From the NCBI RefSeq assembly GCF_022539505.1, contig NC_061508.1:262328736-262392735 (forward strand): 64,000 nt of DNA. The letters are read 5' to 3'. Below the pieces are notes generated by a model that had not been told where the DNA came from, did not search any database, and saw only the letters and a program-made list of their open reading frames with translations. Of the stretch, positions 40,537 through 54,559 are shown one piece after another. Made by a program: the position numbers and the translations under genes. Each line of letters begins with the position of its first letter. Within the stretch, counting starts at the first letter, position 1. Origin of the DNA: Lolium rigidum. Lineage: Eukaryota; Streptophyta; Magnoliopsida; Poales; Poaceae.

Positions 40537-43330
40537 AAATGCTTTGACCCTAGGATTAAAACCCTTTAAAGGAGACCTATAGGATTGATAGTGTCTATAG
40601 GAAGTTGTCCTAGGTAAACCAAATACTTTTTATGACTTGAGATGGATATTCACTTGAGAATAATCCTAACACACTTGAGTCAACATTTCTTATCTAGCTT
40701 ACCAAGATAAAATAATGTTAGTTAGATAATCCCAAACATGTAGTACACCATGAATTCCTTAAACAATAGATGAGTAGACCCCAGTTGGTATACAATACAT
40801 GGTAGTCCAAAGAGAGGATACAACCATAAGGAAGATATCCTATTGGAAGATGTGTACCAACAAATGTTATGGTTAAGTAAGAATTATCCAGACTTGAAAT
40901 AGGAGTGATATCAAGTAATAAAGATAAGTAAAGTAGGAAGATAGCATACTAGAATAGGTATACCAAGACAAGTAATAGGAAGGTAAAATTCACCCAACTT
41001 GTGAAAACAACTAATAGCATGTGATAAATATAATTTGTATGAGGTAGTGTAGACCATGATGAGTTAATCATGGGAGGTAAGAATAAAATTTGTCTACTTA
41101 CATGGTAGAGTTGCTAATCATATATGATTCACCTGAGAATCGTTATGTGATGGACTAGAACCTTATAATTAATTAAGAGGAGTACAATAAGAAGCCAAGT
41201 GCAAAACAATAGTGCAAGATTTGTGTTCCAAAACCATGGGAACTGTGTCAAGTACATCAGAACCCTAGTTATATGGTAAGAACATATGGAAGTATATGAG
41301 CTATATTTCCATAGTTATGTGTTTAGTGTAGCAATGTTAGAACCTAGACATATCATGTGAGATAGTCCTCAATAAAATGAAGGTTAAGTAGTACTTCCAA
41401 AGAAAATTAGGTTAACCTTAACCATCCCAAACCACTTTGTTTCAAGTTTATCTTATTGTAAATGTGCAATTAAGGTAAAGGTTGAGACAAATAGTAGAAT
41501 CCCATATATTTGTGCTAAGTATCACGATATAAACCTATCTTATGTGGTGTTATATACTACACATCTCAGACTGATGTTTAGAGATGTCTTACTCAACTAT
41601 TATATTCAGGTATAAGATGGTGTGTAATATATGCACAAAGCTGAATCTTCTTGGATTTTATTGGATTTTCATTGTTTGACTAGATCCATACATAGAGTTT
41701 AACTTTGATATGCAAGTGCATGTTGCAATATCAAGTTCTTACTTGATGCTATAGATCTAGAGGGTAATGGTATTCGTGTGAGGAAGTGACGAATTCTGGA
41801 AGATTCCGAAGACAAGATGAAGGTTCATCAGAGAAAGGAAGCAAAGTTGTGGGAAGTAACCACAATACTCTGAAGATAGTACAAATCAAAACTCATGCTT
41901 TGCCTCAACAGAGGAGTACTTTAGTACATAAGAAGCATAAAGGTAAGAAACATGATGATTATGGTGAAGCTGAAGCAGATCCATAGTCAACATAAAAGAG
42001 GGAATGCATGGGAAATCACTTAGGATACTATATTCATAGTGTCAGCTAGTGGTTTTCTTGCAAAATAAACCCTGAATGAAGGAAGATGATATATGAAACC
42101 ATAGCAGATATAAGAAGACCATAGTTGATATCATAAGACCACAATTAGTATTGGAGCAATACTGCGAGATAAAGTAGAAGATGTCTCGTTCAGTTAATCA
42201 GAACCTATAATAGAATCCATTTTAGATAACAAATAGCCATAATTGATATCAAGTAGTCCACCATTGGATTATTTGTACCAAGAAGTTTTGAACAAATAAA
42301 ATTTTGTTAGCCAAATAACAATGACCTATAATCATTTAGTCGAAGGATTCACATTGGATGTCCACAATTGAGTGTATACACCACAAACATTCTTCGTGAG
42401 ACTTTTAGAAAAGTATAAACCATAAGTTAGAACCAGACCAATATTCTAACCATAAGTCCAATGGTTGGAAGAAAAGGAGTTGAAGACCATAAGAAAACTC
42501 TAAAGGGGTAGAGTAAAGATTGAGTTGGCTGTATAATAACTCAATATTTTGAGCAAGATAGTTGATGAAGGTCTGAACTGAGAGGAAGCTCGATCTTATT
42601 TTCATAAGATTGTTGAACACTACTTTCAGAAGGATGTCAGACCAGAAGCCGAGGTTTATATCTCGAGGAAGTAAGAAGTGGACTATAACTTGAGAAAGTG
42701 AGTAATATTTACTCAGAAGTATGAAAGCTCAAGTAAATCAAGCATAAAGAAGTTGGACGAAGAAAATACCATAGACCAAATACAGTTCAAGAAGGCCAAA
42801 GATTGAAGTAGATTGACCATACCAAAACTAAAGTCTATTTGAAAGATTCCTTTCATGGAACCTAATTAACCCAAAATAGTTATAGGTATCAACTATAAAC
42901 CATGATTGGATGGACTAAATGAGTCTAATCCATTCTTAAGGAAATAAACCATCATGACCATTTCCATGGTCAGTACCTTACCAAATACCATTATTGCAGT
43001 TTTGGTAGTAAGGGAAAAACAAAGATCTATTTTATCAAATAGGAGAATTTCATCCAATTAGTCCTCAATTAAGACTGTCAGGACAAGAAGAAGTCCCAAT
43101 CATTGAATATTCGAGGAAACAAGCTTATAATATTGGAGGAAATCATGGAAGTAAAGGAAGTAATAGTTGTTTGATGTCAAACACTAATGGATTCCAGGAA
43201 GAATCTGGACAAGGGATATATTCAATTATATACAGTGAGATCACCACGGAGTTCGAGAAAAGTCATAGTCTGCACAAGTCAGATCCACACTTCGGAAACG
43301 TGAGAGAGATCAAACTTCGAGGATGAAGTT
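40537..43330 (+). other. Interior of the LARD-like element without a long ORF
   Basis: AT-rich (about 65 percent), all frames broken; the longest are under 75 codons. No gag zinc knuckle, protease, RT or integrase motif could be read. Scattered purine-rich stretches may be decayed pol, but nothing aligns by eye. Only the primer site, possible packaging region and 3' chromovirus-like end are retained. Confidence 0.75.
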
Positions 43331-43349
43331 TAGTTTAAGAGGTAGAGAC
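43331..43349 (+). promoter_or_regulatory. Polypurine tract of the LARD-like element
   Basis: TAGTTTAAGAGGTAGAGAC directly before the 3' LTR start, preceded by the chromovirus-like CTTCGAGGATGAAG. Confidence 0.65.
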
Positions 43350-46300
43350 TGTAATATCCCAGGTATTGGGGTTACAAAAATAGAGGAAACAGATGTGTGC
43401 ATTGCATTCATGCATAGAAAATCTGGGGAATTTTCGCGCTTTAAAGTAAAACAGATCACATGATATCGAAGTTTCACTTGACCTTGGTGGAATTGAAGTA
43501 GCCCATCAAGTCAAGCGCTATAAACCTCAAAGTGACTTTGCTAAAACCTTGCTTTGGGTAGAGATAGTTTGAACTAAGGGGTTAGATCAAATGGAACTAA
43601 TAATCAACACAACAACACTTTACTCAATGATCAATTGCTTGATCTTATAAAAGATTATAATATGGTAATCCTTGCCACAACATATGAACATCCATTTAAT
43701 TGGAAATCAAGTAACAATAATTGAAGTAACTATTCCTAGCTTATCTTTTCCATGTCTTAAACTAATCCTTGATCCTACCATGAACCTCATGGTATTTATT
43801 TTACTTCATCCGTGGAAGCAAGACAAGGAGATCCAACCAAGGAATATATATCTTTCTCTATTCCAAATTATTATGCATTAAACCTAGAGAGGTGAGAGTT
43901 CTATATTAATTATTAAAGAAGCAATAACCAACATTGAGCTAAACCTTGGATATACATCCAAGTAGTCAAATCATCATCTTTAAGAGTAACCCTAGGATAT
44001 TATTCAAGAAATTCCTAGAAAGAGAAACCGTTTATTTTAAACATAAATATTGATGATCACATCAATTCCTATGGAGCCTAACCTTAAGTTAGTATTGAAT
44101 TTCTGCCCAAATGGGAGAGACCATTATACCAACCTTAGCCTTACCCAATTAAGAGTCAAGGACAATTCTTGAACTAAAGCATTAGGACCTAAACCATTTC
44201 ACTTTGAAATGATGTGATAGCCTAATATCACATGGAATAATACCTTGTCCATAACTTGATAAAGTAAGGGGGAGATTAATTCAACCAAGATAGTCAAGTG
44301 GAGTTTTAGACTTGATGCCTATTCAGATATTGTGAGTACACCATAAAACCTAGAATCACCATTCCTAAATGAGAGAGCTCAAGCTTTGGTGTTATACTCA
44401 AGATAGATGAGGCAACACTTGAAATGGAGGGAGAGAACTATCCATCTATCCTGATGATTAAATCATCATTCCTTGAGAATAATCATAAGTAATTATCTCA
44501 GGCATTCTCCTGGGATATAAATCTAATGAGATAACCACCTAAGGAATTATAAGAGAAGTACTATACCTAGCTATTCAAGTCAACACTTGATATTGGGAGT
44601 GAGAAACCAAATTCATCAGATATACCTTAGAAAGCCCAGCCTTGATCATTATAAATTAGGTGATGATCATAAACCCTAAGAACTTGAGGTAAGAATATTA
44701 AGAACAAGTCGATCATGCCTAAACCATGATCATGCTCTTGAGATATGTGAGGATAAGTTAAACCTACTAGAATAAGTAGATCTCATTCCCACATGAAATT
44801 AAAGGAAGATAACTAGTAAGCAACCCTAGGCTTATATCCTAACCTTAACTTGTGAACCACTTGGTAATCACAATTAGAATCTTATCACATCAATATTTCA
44901 TTCATTCATCAATTAAAGAACCTAAGAAAACCTTAGAGTTAAACTCTATACTTAATATGGTGAGAAACCATCCATCCATATGACCAAAGTTAACTATAAA
45001 AAGAGCTATAACCAATGTAGTTACTTTAATGATAAATTAAGAACATAATAGAAATCTATGGGTATAAGATGAAACCAATTCTCAAGTCCTTAGTAATTAA
45101 AGGAGAACCACAACTATTAAGCAAGTAAACCCTCTTGCCATGAATAGTGGTGACTAAACCCTAAGCTATACCTCACTCCTAGTTTATGTATCACTATGGT
45201 GATCATAATATAAACCTAGGCCATAACTGAGATTCAAACCAATTGCCACTAGGTAAATATCAATAGAACCCTAGTATGGCACATTAATAAAATCTTAAGT
45301 TATAATTATTAAACCTGGGATACATCTTATGAATAAGACCATAAGTGGTATTATCAACCACTTACCTATATGATTAAGCCCCAACCTTGAGGAGAGTAAT
45401 ATTTACTCTAGGTATTTCAAAGGATTAAGAGACCATAACACTAACGATAGTTATAATATGGGTTATCATCAAATCTACACAACCTTAATAAAATGTAGCT
45501 CACATGAAATAATATGCAAGAGACCAATTTCTCAAATAGAAACCAAACCCTAAGAACAATCTCTGAAATACTTTGGGTTGAAAGCATCAACCATAATCAT
45601 TCAAAATAAAATTGATACACAAGATAAGAGAAATTAAAATAGTGCATAAAAAAATCATGCTTAATTAAAAATTTACAATAAAGCTCACTTATGTCAAATG
45701 GTTATTCCAGAATAACTCAGAAATACAAAGGCCCTTTATTTAGTCATAAAATGTTCACAGTATAATTACCTGCAGGGTATAAAAATAATTTGAATTGGAT
45801 TTATAAACAGAATTCAAAACACTAAAAAAAAGAAAAAGAAAACAGAAAAGAAAATAAGAGAGAAGAGAGGCTTACCGGATGGGCCACCGCAGCCCAGCAC
45901 CACAACCCACTAAGCAGCCCAGCAGCAGCCCGCATTCCTGCCAAAACGTAGCCCAACTTCAGCCCATACCTCTTCGTTGAAAAATCAACGAGAGGAGCTC
46001 GTCCTCATCCCCTCCGAGCGCAGGAGGCCACGGCGACGCCGTGATCGTCTTCCCCTTCGTGCTGTCGACCTCCCCGTGCTCCAAACCGTGACGAGGCTCG
46101 CCTCTGGAGCCCTATAAATACCCCACGATGAACCCTAGCTTCGGTTTGCTTCCTCCTCGTCTAAATTTCCTCCATACCGGAACCTAGCTCGCCGGTCACC
46201 ATTAACGCCGGCAATTGAAGCCTTCCCTATCCATGCCAAGCACACCACCGTGACCACCATACTCGACTTGCTACGCTCACGGAAGGAATCGAGCCGCCGT

Positions 46301-49300
46301 GATCAAAATCGACGCCGACGAGCTCATCTTCCCGAAGGCCGGTGACATCAAATTCCGGCGAACTAGACCCCGGCGAGCTTCTCCGACCACATCATCGAGT
46401 TCCTGGTAATTTCCTGAGTCCTCTGGAAGTCTCGCCTTGCTCGATTCATCGCCGTAGCCTCGCCGTAGCATCCATCCGTGACTCGCCGCCGCCGCACCTC
46501 ACCGTCGAGCGAGCTCCGGCGATCCAAAGTCAGCGGCGCCGCCACCACGCGGTCCGTCTCCCTTTCCTGATTCCGTCGAGCACGCGCACGCCCTCGCGGG
46601 ACCACGGGAACGCCGGCAACGTCGGCAACTAGCCGTCGGCCAGGAGCTCCACTGGCCACGTCGTCAAATTTGACCCAGTCAACTGCAATGTGGCAGCTGA
46701 CGTGGCTTGGGTCCACCAGTCAGTCCCTTATGGGTAGAATAGCCCGGGTAGATTTAGGATTTCCCATTTAAATTTCAATTCACTAATTACTGCAACTTTA
46801 CAAATTCATATAAAATTCATTATAACTCAGAAAAAGGTAAATAATATATCAAAATTCTTAGAAAAGAAAAATCTATCCAATAAAAATATAAAATGAAATT
46901 TTTATTTTTAATAAAAATTTAATTGTTTTAAACTTGATAATTAAGTCTTTTTCTTTTATTCTTAATTTAATTAAAATTCAATAATTAGGAAAATTTTCCA
47001 AATTAAATAGAAACCAGTAAATAAATAAAGAAAACTTTAAAACTAATTTTCTTTATTAAGAACTTATTAAATCCTTATTAGGAGGATTTAAAACCCTATA
47101 TAATAATTACCTTAATTATTAATTGTTTAAAAATAATAAAATGCCAAATCCAATATTATTTTTATTTCCATGTTACTAATAACTTCAACTTTACCATGAA
47201 GTTATTAATCATAGAATTAAATTGTAAATAGCAAACCCTAAATTCCACATGGGATGATATTACAACCCTATCATTTCATGTGACTCGTAAAACCCTAAAT
47301 TAATTAGGAACCCTAGTTCCATTATTACATGTGAACCCTAAATTGCTTCTAACCTAAACCCTAGGTTAGAACATATGATCATGGTACCTTCTTTCAAATC
47401 ATAGAACCATAGTAGCAAATAAATACTTGTCTTGGCCACATAAAATGTTGAAGACCTATCACTAATATATGGGTATCCCAAGTGTTCATCTTCATCAGAC
47501 CTAAAGAATCAAGTAGGGTCAACCAAGTGTAAACCCTAGATCCTATTACCAAAGCCATCATCCATATTCATTCCTACTTAGCATCACACCAATGTGATGA
47601 ACCTCGAGAGCAACTATGCCAAACCCTGAGCATTACCTAACCATATTCCACTAAACCCTACTAGTATTGGATATTTATCAACCATCCTATTCAGGAGCCA
47701 ATTACTCCTTACTTAATAGAACCAACAGTAAAACCTAGACCACTTCAACCCTAATTGATATACTTCTTATTATTTAAGAAGCATGTTCTTCAAAAGTTAT
47801 TCTTTTGAAGAAAATAAGGAATCATCATCAACCACGCTTATAAGGACCTATAAACCCTAGCTAGCTATCACCAGCAAGATGAACCCACCATAATAACAAC
47901 CATGTATAACTAATTGCTTAAGTTGCTTATACTTAAGTAAAACCATTCAAGCCTAGTTGCTAATGCATCCAACCTTGTTAGGATCCATCTAATATCTACT
48001 CAAGAACTAATGAGAACTATAGTTAACCATAGAACCCCACCAACCTAATTACCACACTTGTTCTTTATCAAAGCACATGTTCTTCAAAAGTTATTCTTTA
48101 AAAGTATATGATAACCAATCATTAACCATGCCATACAGTACTAAAACTGACCACTGTTCTTTACTTGTTAACATTATGCCAATTATCATTCTTTGTGTGC
48201 TCAATTGATTATTATGCTTTACTATCTACCTGTTTATAATACCAAGTAATCACACCTGAATAAGAACCTTGTATGTGAATCACTCTAAAAGGGCAACACA
48301 CCCTGAACCAATCATTACAACTTACTAATCCTAAATCATCCGGGTTAGATCACGCTTAGAGCGATTGCATCTCATACTTATGCATTATTGCATCCTTTCC
48401 AATCTTTTAAACATCGTCCTTACCGGACGATGATGCTATTTCAGAATTTGGAGTTATTGTGTATCGAAGACCCTGTCTGCATAAACTTGCAGTCAAGAAA
48501 GGCAAGTTCATCACTTGCTCATGTCATTTGAGTATTTCTATGAAATTACTTGCAAAGTACTATGGTTATCACTATTGCATAAAAACCAAAACCACTACTT
48601 TCATAACTATGAATATGACTATGTGGTGGGCAATGGAACCATGGATTGTGTTGATATGGTGGAGGTTCCATTGCAAGGGTTTATATCCATCTAGGATTAA
48701 ACAACAAATGTCGCCAGTGATTCTTGTGCCGTAATACCCGTGTTAACCATAAGATCTGGAATGGGACGGACTAGTCAATTGTATTTCCACCTCTCGTACA
48801 TCAACGGATGCGCTTACCGTAGCGGTTGTGTACCGGCGGAACAACTCGGAGGGTGGGGATCCCACTCTAATTCCCCACGGTAATGCAATGCTTACCGTAG
48901 CGGTTGTGTCTTGCGGAACAACCGGAGGGTGGGGATCCCACTCTAATTCCCCACGGTAATGCGGTCTATGATGGGTTGCGGCTGCCGGCGAAGGAGTTTA
49001 TGGTAGAGCCCAGAACTGTTGTCGTGGTCGGGGTCCACCCTGAAATTACGGGAATAATGGGACCGGCGAGGACCCAGGGTCGGGGTTTGCAACAAAGGGA
49101 GGGTGTGCGAGGTAGCGGAGGAATATGATTGGTTATGACCTTATACCGGGCCTCACACCATAGGAAGTGTGGACGGGTTGCGCGCCCGGTTGGCACCAAG
49201 GTTAAGATCTCTTATGGGTAAAGCAACACACCTCTGCAGAGTGTAAAGAACCGTGACTGTCACTCCCTGTTCCGGGATATGGAGCTACGAACAGCTGCCG

Positions 49301-49977
49301 GAAAGGAACTCCATGAAGTTCTAGTAAACCGGTGAAGGCTGACGGACATAGTTCTTCCGAATAAAAGCAACCTTTTGAAGAAATGGTTATGAAAACTTGC
49401 ATTGGTATTAGACTTTCTGGTCTAATGCTGTTGCTAGTGCATTAAACACCTCTTTCCTATAATGAACTTGTTGAGTACGCTCGTACTCATCCCACTCTTA
49501 AATCCCTTGCTTAGATATGAAGACATCGAAGGAGGATCTGTAGTGCAACTCAAAGGCCGAGGAGTCAATAATTACTTCAAGGGACAAGACCCTGCCAGAG
49601 GAGTCAGATACCACATCCAGCAAGGAGAAAACCTAGATTGGCAATAGAAAGGAACTAGCTTCCTAAACCCAGCTCCTATTTAGCTAGAATCTATTCATAG
49701 CCCTATAGCTAGTCAAATACTCTACAAATAGAGTTCGTGATAGGATTAGACTACGAGTCGTTCTTCTGGAGTTTATTTGCAGATTTACCTCATTGTAAAG
49801 TAGGAGGCTGTGCTGATCTTATGTAACAAAGTCTATATGTAATTCTATAGACATGACTTGGACCTGCATATGTTTCTGTTGTACCACTCTGAGCGATATA
49901 ATACTAGTGGAACGGTGTTTCATTGGTATTATATCAGACTTGCATACTACACCATGCAGTGGTATGCCGGGTCACCA
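43350..49977 (+). repeat. 3' LTR of the LARD-like element (6628 bp)
   Basis: Near-identical to 33871-40520, including the 76-bp duplication and TATA box. It ends CGGGTCACCA and runs straight into Athila-like sequence. Confidence 0.9.
46113..46120 (+). promoter_or_regulatory. TATA box in the 3' LTR
   Basis: TATAAATA, the copy of 36658-36665. Confidence 0.6.
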
Positions 49978-51466
49978 CACTTTGGGAGCATTGAATAAAT
50001 CTATTTGGTTTTGGCAAACTTAGCATTGGTCAATAGCAACAACACTTTGAGGTTTAAGTAGAAGAGAGAAATACATGTAGTTGTTTCATTGTCTTCCTTT
50101 CTTGTTAGCTCATAGCTTATTATTCTGAAGTTAAATTTGTTTGTGCTTACAAGGAAGATGCATGATTGTTTCTATCACATGTATATTTGTTTGTTTCCCT
50201 CGACTCTTATGCTTGCTAATTAACCTTGCTAGCCAAAGACCTGTACTGAGAGGGAATACTTCTCATGCATCCAAACCTTAACCCAAACCTATGTCATTTG
50301 TGTCCACCATAACTACCTACTACATGGTATTTCCTGCCATTCCAAGTAAATACTTCGTGTGCTACCTTTAAATAATTCAAAATTTACTATCTCTTATTTG
50401 TGTCAATGTTTTATAGCTCATGAGGAAGTATGTGGTGTTTTATCTTTCAATCTTGTTGGGCAACTTTCACCAATGGACTAGTGGCTTCATCCGCTTATCC
50501 AATAATTTTGCAAAAAGAGCCGGCAATGGGATTCCCGAGTCCCAAATTAATTAACCTAAATAGACACTCCTCCATGGTATGTGATTGTTGGACGGCACCC
50601 GAAGGATTCGGTTAGCCATGGCTTGTGTAAGCAAAGGTTGGCGGGAGTGTCATCATAATAAAACTAAAATAAAAGGGCACTCCTTCATGATATGAGATTG
50701 TTGGCAGGCACCCGAGGATTCGGTTAGCCATGGTTTGTGAAAGAAAGGTTGGAAGGAGTGCCACACAAAAATAAAAATAAAATGGGAGCCGCTCTTTGAA
50801 GGTTTGTCTGGCAAGGGTGTTAGAGTACCCGCTACCAGTCGTTGACAACAACAAACACCTCTCAAAATGTTACTTTCATTCTCTTTATATGATTTCAAAA
50901 CTGAAAAAGCTCTAGCACATGATTTAATCCCTGCTTCCCTCTGCGAAGGGCCTATCTTTTACTTTATGTTGAGTCAGTAAACCTATTTCCCTCCATCTTA
51001 AGCAAGCATTTGAGTTGTTGTGATCAAACCATTATATTGTGATTTACCTCATCATGTCTTTTACCTTTCCTTGTTTAGTACAAGTTTTATCTGAATGAAT
51101 ATAGCTTTGAAAGTTATCAATGATCATGAGGAGATTATTATGATTGAATATGCAAGTTGTGCCATATAAACTTTAACATAAGAGCGCTGCTCGATAGATA
51201 AGTATAACCTGTTAACTGTTCTTTGACCAAGAACGAAGTTTGCCATCACCAACTAAGATTTCTTATGCACCTTTATTTGTGATTACATTATACTTGTTTC
51301 AGGTTGAATTATATGAGGGAGTTGTTTACTAGAATGTCTTGTGTGAATGAATATGATGCTTCTTGTCCATGTTTTATTTATCGACTCTTCACTCCATAAA
51401 CATGTGGACCTGTTTACCGAGTTCAGTTTCGCTTGGGGACAAGCGAAGTCTAAGCTTGGGGGGAGT
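49978..51466 (+). mobile_element. 3' internal fragment of an Athila-like element
   Basis: Matches 59338-60836 along its length (starting CACTTTGGGAGCATTG) and ends in the same polypurine tract TAAGCTTGGGGGGAGT (51451-51466). It belongs to a second Athila copy whose gag-pol is gone. It contains a 113-bp tandem duplication at about 50565-50790 (units start CACTCC(T)TCATG). Confidence 0.9.
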
Positions 51467-52979
51467 TGGTACGTCCAATTTGCATCACTATTTTATATCA
51501 TAATTTGCTGTCATTCATTGATATATTTCATATTTGGAGATGATACTTATGTTATTTCATCTATTTTGCATGATTCATGATTATTGGAGGATCGCGCACC
51601 GGGGTCAGGATTCTGCTTGGAAAAAGCGCCGTCGAAATGCAATATTTCGGAAGATCAACAGTTGACGGAAATTATATGAAAAATCCTATTTTTCCAGAAG
51701 ATGAAGGGAGCCAGAAGGGGGAGCCGAGGGGACCCGAGGTGGGCCCACCTCATAGGCCGGCGCGGCCCAAGGCCTGGCCGCGCCGCCCTGTGAGGAGGGG
51801 GCCCACAGCCCCCTCTCGCCTCCTTTTCTTCGCGAACTTCTTCGTCCAGAAAACCTAAGCTCCAGGGAATAGTCGTGAAGAGTCACAGCCACCTCTGCGG
51901 GGCGGAGAACACCAGAGAGAAAAGAGCTCTCCGGCAGGCTGAGATCCGCCGGGGAAATTCCGTCCCGGAGGGGGAAATCGACGCCATCGTCACCGCCATC
52001 GAGTTGGACATCATCTCCATCACCATCATCATCATCTCCATCATCATCACCGCCGTCTCCATCGCTGCACATCGTCACCGCTGTAACAATTTGGGTTTGA
52101 TCTTGATTGTTTGATAGGGGAAACTCTCCCGGCGTTGATTTCTACTAGTTATTGATGCTATTGAGTGAAACCGTTGAACCAAGGTTTATGTTCAGATTGT
52201 TATTCATTATCATATCACCTCTGATCATGTTCCATATGATGTCTCGTGAGTAGTTCGTTTAGTTCTTGAGGACATGGGTGAAGTCTAAATGTTAGTAGTG
52301 AAGTATGGTTGAGTAATATTCAATGTTATGATATTTAAGTTGTGGTGTTATTCTTCTAGTGGTGTTGTGTGAACGTCGACTACACGACACTTCACCTTTA
52401 TGGGCCTAGGGGAATGCATCTTGTACTCGTTTGCCAATTGCGGGGTTGCCGGAGTGACAGAAACCTAAACCCCCATTGGTATATCGATGCAGGAGGGATA
52501 GCAGGATCTCAGAGTTTAAGGTTGTGGTTAGATTTATCTTAATTACTTTCTTGTAGTTGCGGATGCTTGCAAGGGGTATAATCACAAGTATGTGTTAGTC
52601 CTAGGAAGGGCGGTACATTAGCACAGGTTCACCCACACAACACTTATCAAAACAATGAAGATTAATTAGCCGTATGTAGCGAAAACACTAGACTAAAATC
52701 CCGTGTGTCCTCGAGAACGTTTGGTCATTATAAGTAAACAAACCGGCTTGTCCTTTGTGCTAAAAAGGATTGGGCCACTCGCTGCAATTGTTACTCTCGC
52801 ACTTTACTTACTCGTACTTTATTCATCCGCTACATCAAAACCCCCGAATACTTGTCTGTGAGCATTTACAGAGAATCCTTCATCGAAACTGCTTGTCAAC
52901 ACTTTCTGCTCCTCGTTGGGATCGACATTCTTACTTATCGAAGATACTACGATACACCCCCTATACTTGTGGGTCATCA
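51467..52979 (+). repeat. Athila-like LTR (complete)
   Basis: 1513 bp from TGGTACGTCC (usual start TGATACGTCC) to GGGTCATCA. It contains a GC-rich inverted motif (51747-51792), a purine-free ATC/CAT microsatellite (about 52009-52066) and a TTGATAGGGGAAACTCTCC block. It is preceded by a polypurine tract, so it is by position the 3' LTR of the upstream copy. Confidence 0.9.
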
Positions 52980-53518
52980 GGTTGCCGGAGTGACAGAAAC
53001 CTAAACCCCCGTTGGTATATCGATGCAGGAGGGATAGCAGGATCTCAGAGTTTAAGGCTGTGGTTAGATTTATCTTAATTACTTTCTTGTAGTTGCGGAT
53101 GCTTGCAAGGGGTATAATCACAAGTATGTATTAGTCCTAGGAAGGGCGGTGCATTAGCATAGGTTCACCCACACAACACTTATCAAAACAATGAAGATTA
53201 ATTAGCCATATGTAGCGAAAGCACTAGACTAAATTCCCGTGTGTCCTCAAGAACGTTTGGTCATTATAAGTAAACAAACCGGCTTGTCCTTTGTGCTAAA
53301 AAGGATTGGGCCACTCGCTGCAATTATTTCTCTCGCACTTTACTTACTCGAACTTTGTTCAACTGCTACATCAAAACCTCCTGAATACTTGTCTATGAGC
53401 ATTTACGGTGAATCTTTCATCGAAACTGCTTGTCAACACCTTCTGCTCCTCGTTGGGTTCGACACTCTTACTTGCTGAAAAAATACTACGATACACCCCC
53501 TATACTTGTGGGTCATCA
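52980..53518 (+). repeat. Truncated Athila-like LTR (3' third only)
   Basis: Repeats the last 536 bases of the preceding LTR (52444-52979), starting at GGTTGCCGGAGTGACAG and ending GGGTCATCA. The two copies differ at many positions. It is followed by the primer site, so it serves as the remaining 5' LTR of the downstream element. Confidence 0.92.
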
Positions 53519-53529
53519 AGACTATTTTC

Positions 53530-53547
53530 TGGCGCCGTTGCCGGGGA
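53530..53547 (+). promoter_or_regulatory. Primer-binding site (tRNA-Asp)
   Basis: TGGCGCCGTTGCCGGGGA, 11 bases after the LTR end, complementary to the plant tRNA-Asp 3' end. Confidence 0.92.
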
Positions 53548-53633
53548 GTGAAGCGCTATTGGTAAGTGGAATTGGTAAGGGAAACTTTTACTGTTAGTGC
53601 TGATTTTATTTCTGCCTGCTGCTATAATTCATT

Positions 53634-54559
53634 ATGGAGAGATCTTCGCTTGAATTTTTATTTGGAAAATCTACTACTACTGCAAAGGTAGTGGATGAGG
53701 CGCCAGGTGAGGAAGAGGTTCCATACAAAATACCTATGAAAATTATTGAACGTGTTGTGGATAACCGTTATACAGGGGATGGGACTGTCCATCCTGGAGA
53801 TCATTTCCTGTTCTTACATGAATTATGCGGTTTATTCAAGTGTGCAGGTATTGCTATGGATGAAGTGAGGAAGAAACTATTCTCTATATCGATGTCTGGT
53901 AAAGCGGCGCATTGGTATAATTACTGGATGATGGGGATTCTCTTGAATGGAATGATATTGTGCCCCGATTTTATTCTACGTTCTATCCTCCAAGTGAAAT
54001 TCACAAAGACCGGAACCGCATATATAATTTTTGGCCTCATGATGGAGATAGTATCGCCCAAGCGTGGGGGAGATTGAAGTCTTTAATGCTCAAATGCCCC
54101 ATTCATGAGCTTCCTGGTAATGTTATCATTGATAATTTCTATGCAAGACTTTCTTTTCAAGACAAGACCTTGCTGGATACTTCTTGTCCTGGATCATTTA
54201 CACGCAACAAAGAAGAGTTTAAAAGGGACCTTCTTAATCGGATCTAGGAGAATACTGAAGGATGGGAGAAAGAAAAAGATAGAGAATCAGGTATAAATTA
54301 TGATTATAAATGCATTGAAGCTTCTATGGATACTGATAAATTTTGTAATATGAGTGCTACTTATGGTCTTGATTCTCAAGTTGCTACAAATCTTTATAAA
54401 GCTTTTGCCTCTCATTATGAATTGCCTAAGAAGAATTTTGATAAGTATCATGAACCGTATAAAGATAAAATTGATTCATCTATAAATAAATGTGTTGTAG
54501 TTGAAACTGTTGATCATGTTATTCCTGAAGCTTATATTGAAATTTCCCTGCTAAAATAA
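53634..54559 (+). pseudogene. Athila-like gag, frameshifted
   Basis: Starts MERSSLEFLFGKSTTT at 53634. The gag domain reads HELCGLFKCAGIAMDEVRKK and SMSGKAAHWYN, changes frame near 53955, and continues FYPPSEIHKDRNRIYNFWPH, IAQAWGRLKSLMLKCP and LLDTSCPGSFTRNKEE. A TAG stop follows at 54245-54247 (after LLNRI), and the frame then runs on to 54559. Gag would form the cytoplasmic particle. Frameshift, stop and a second frame change near 54550 separate it from pol. Confidence 0.88.

Larger units (their letters stand above)
33871..49977 (+). mobile_element. Large retrotransposon derivative (LARD-like), Tekay-type ends, 6.6-kb LTRs
   Basis: Two LTRs of 6650 bp (33871-40520) and 6628 bp (43350-49977) flank a 2829-bp interior with no long ORF. 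LTRs begin TGTAATATCCCAGG and end CGGGTCACCA. The tRNA-iMet primer site follows the 5' LTR, and CTTCGAGGATGAAGTTTAG plus a purine stretch precedes the 3' LTR. That ending is characteristic of Tekay/Del-type chromoviruses. The LTRs are nearly identical, so the element is young. The flanking five bases do not match (ATTAA on the left, CACTT on the right). It has no proteins of its own. At 16.1 kb it is a quarter of the window. Confidence 0.88.

Noticed and set aside
51467..53518. Single unusually long 2.05-kb LTR
   Set aside because: The 3' LTR at 60837-62335 is 1499 bp and lacks the extra segment, so this is one LTR plus a partial one.
53530..53547. tRNA-Asp gene fragment
   Set aside because: Only the 18 bases complementary to the tRNA 3' end are present, next to an LTR; this is a primer-binding site. 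The same applies to 23050-23067.
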